A program made the position numbers and the translations under genes. A stretch of DNA of 52,209 nt from Buttiauxella agrestis ATCC 33320 (GTDB lineage: Bacteria > Pseudomonadota > Gammaproteobacteria > Enterobacterales > Enterobacteriaceae), in the NCBI RefSeq assembly GCF_000735355.1, contig NZ_JMPI01000032.1, positions 1-52,209 on the forward strand. Reading direction: 5' to 3'. Below, one piece after another: positions 52,034 to 52,209 of the stretch. The notes beneath the pieces were generated by a model. The model was not told the DNA's origin and ran no database searches. It worked only from the letters and a program-made list of their open reading frames with translations. Positions within the stretch are counted from its first letter, which is position 1. Every line of letters starts with the position of its first letter.

Positions 52034-52209
52034 TTACATAAAGATTATACGAGATACTTTCACACCAAAATCAGCATCCGGATTTGTCCTGCTGTCACCG
52101 GCCCGTTCCTGAAATACGGCAGCTGCAAGATCCCTTCTTGCGGCCAGACGGGATGCTTCAGCCGATGCCAGCGCGTCGGGTATTTCATCATAATGCAGAT
52201 CTGTGCAAT
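52034..52209 (-). CDS. 3' end of an unidentified gene at the window edge
   Basis: The minus-strand frame is open from the window edge to TAA at 52034-52036, encoding at least 57 residues, ending DADFGVKVSRIIFM. It is rich in Ala, Arg and Asp and hydrophilic. I do not recognise the family. The beginning lies outside the window. Confidence 0.55.
   Translation of the reverse strand, partial: CTDLHYDEIPDALASAEASRLAARRDLAAAVFQERAGDSRTNPDADFGVKVSRIIFM

Noticed and set aside
1..52209. CRISPR array, complete IS element or rRNA operon
   Set aside because: No regularly spaced repeat array, no intact transposase gene and no rRNA sequence seen on either strand.

Overview
The window comes from a chromosome of the Enterobacteriaceae. 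It carries orthologues of E. coli/Salmonella genes (erfK, cbl, nac, amn, yeeO, ydfZ, scsABCD) and three identical tRNA-Asn(GUU) genes, each with its own promoter and terminator. This is the counterpart of the asn-tRNA region near E. coli amn-yeeO-cbl-nac-erfK. The genus cannot be fixed from the sequence alone.

Layout. (1) 1-2039 is the end of a mobile island: an ArdC-type antirestriction gene, a 16-bp-arm hairpin, and a 17-bp copy of the tRNA-Asn 3' end, the attachment core known from the Yersinia high-pathogenicity island. The island body lies to the left, outside the window. (2) 2041-8608: erfK, cbl and nac (nac with a sigma-54 promoter and a far-upstream NtrC-like site), then scsABCD for periplasmic thiol and copper tolerance. 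(3) 8752-14839: first tRNA-Asn; mesX-mesD, an oxygen-dependent folate-independent methionine synthase pair; ydfZ behind an FNR-like site; a dehydratase / ornithine-cyclodeaminase-like / DauR-like regulator cluster; and a VOC protein. (4) 14844-17274: an AT-rich islet with a stand-alone RelA/SpoT-domain protein and an APH-fold kinase, bounded by short repeats. (5) 17503-21067: amn, an M24 aminopeptidase, second tRNA-Asn. (6) 21178-30542: an Fbp-type ferric-iron ABC transporter, a DHA2 exporter with a divergent LysR regulator sharing a 25-bp palindrome, and an MDR oxidoreductase / NfsB-family / ABM-monooxygenase operon with its own LysR gene. (7) 30551-39767: AbgT transporter, YeeO exporter, a LIV-type branched-chain amino-acid ABC operon, with REP/BIME repeats between units, and third tRNA-Asn. 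(8) 39864-52209: accessory DNA: a pseudouridine synthase, a phospholipase-D-like remnant, an outer-membrane protein, glutathione peroxidase, a type-A chloramphenicol acetyltransferase, a periplasmic molybdopterin-domain protein with a GGDEF-EAL protein, a 1.37-kb gene-poor stretch, a tautomerase, an AraC regulator with divergent methyltransferase, a GNAT, an amidase, and the 3' end of an unidentified gene at the right edge.

Themes: the tRNA-Asn copies are insertion and recombination points between blocks of core genes, and many of the interposed modules deal with nitrogen, metal or redox stress. The best candidates for under-described biology are the RelA/SpoT-domain protein with its extra C-terminal domain, the dispersed GTCCGCT...AGCGGAC repeat family around the acquired genes, and the dehydratase/cyclodeaminase/DauR-like cluster. 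No CRISPR array, complete insertion sequence or rRNA was seen.
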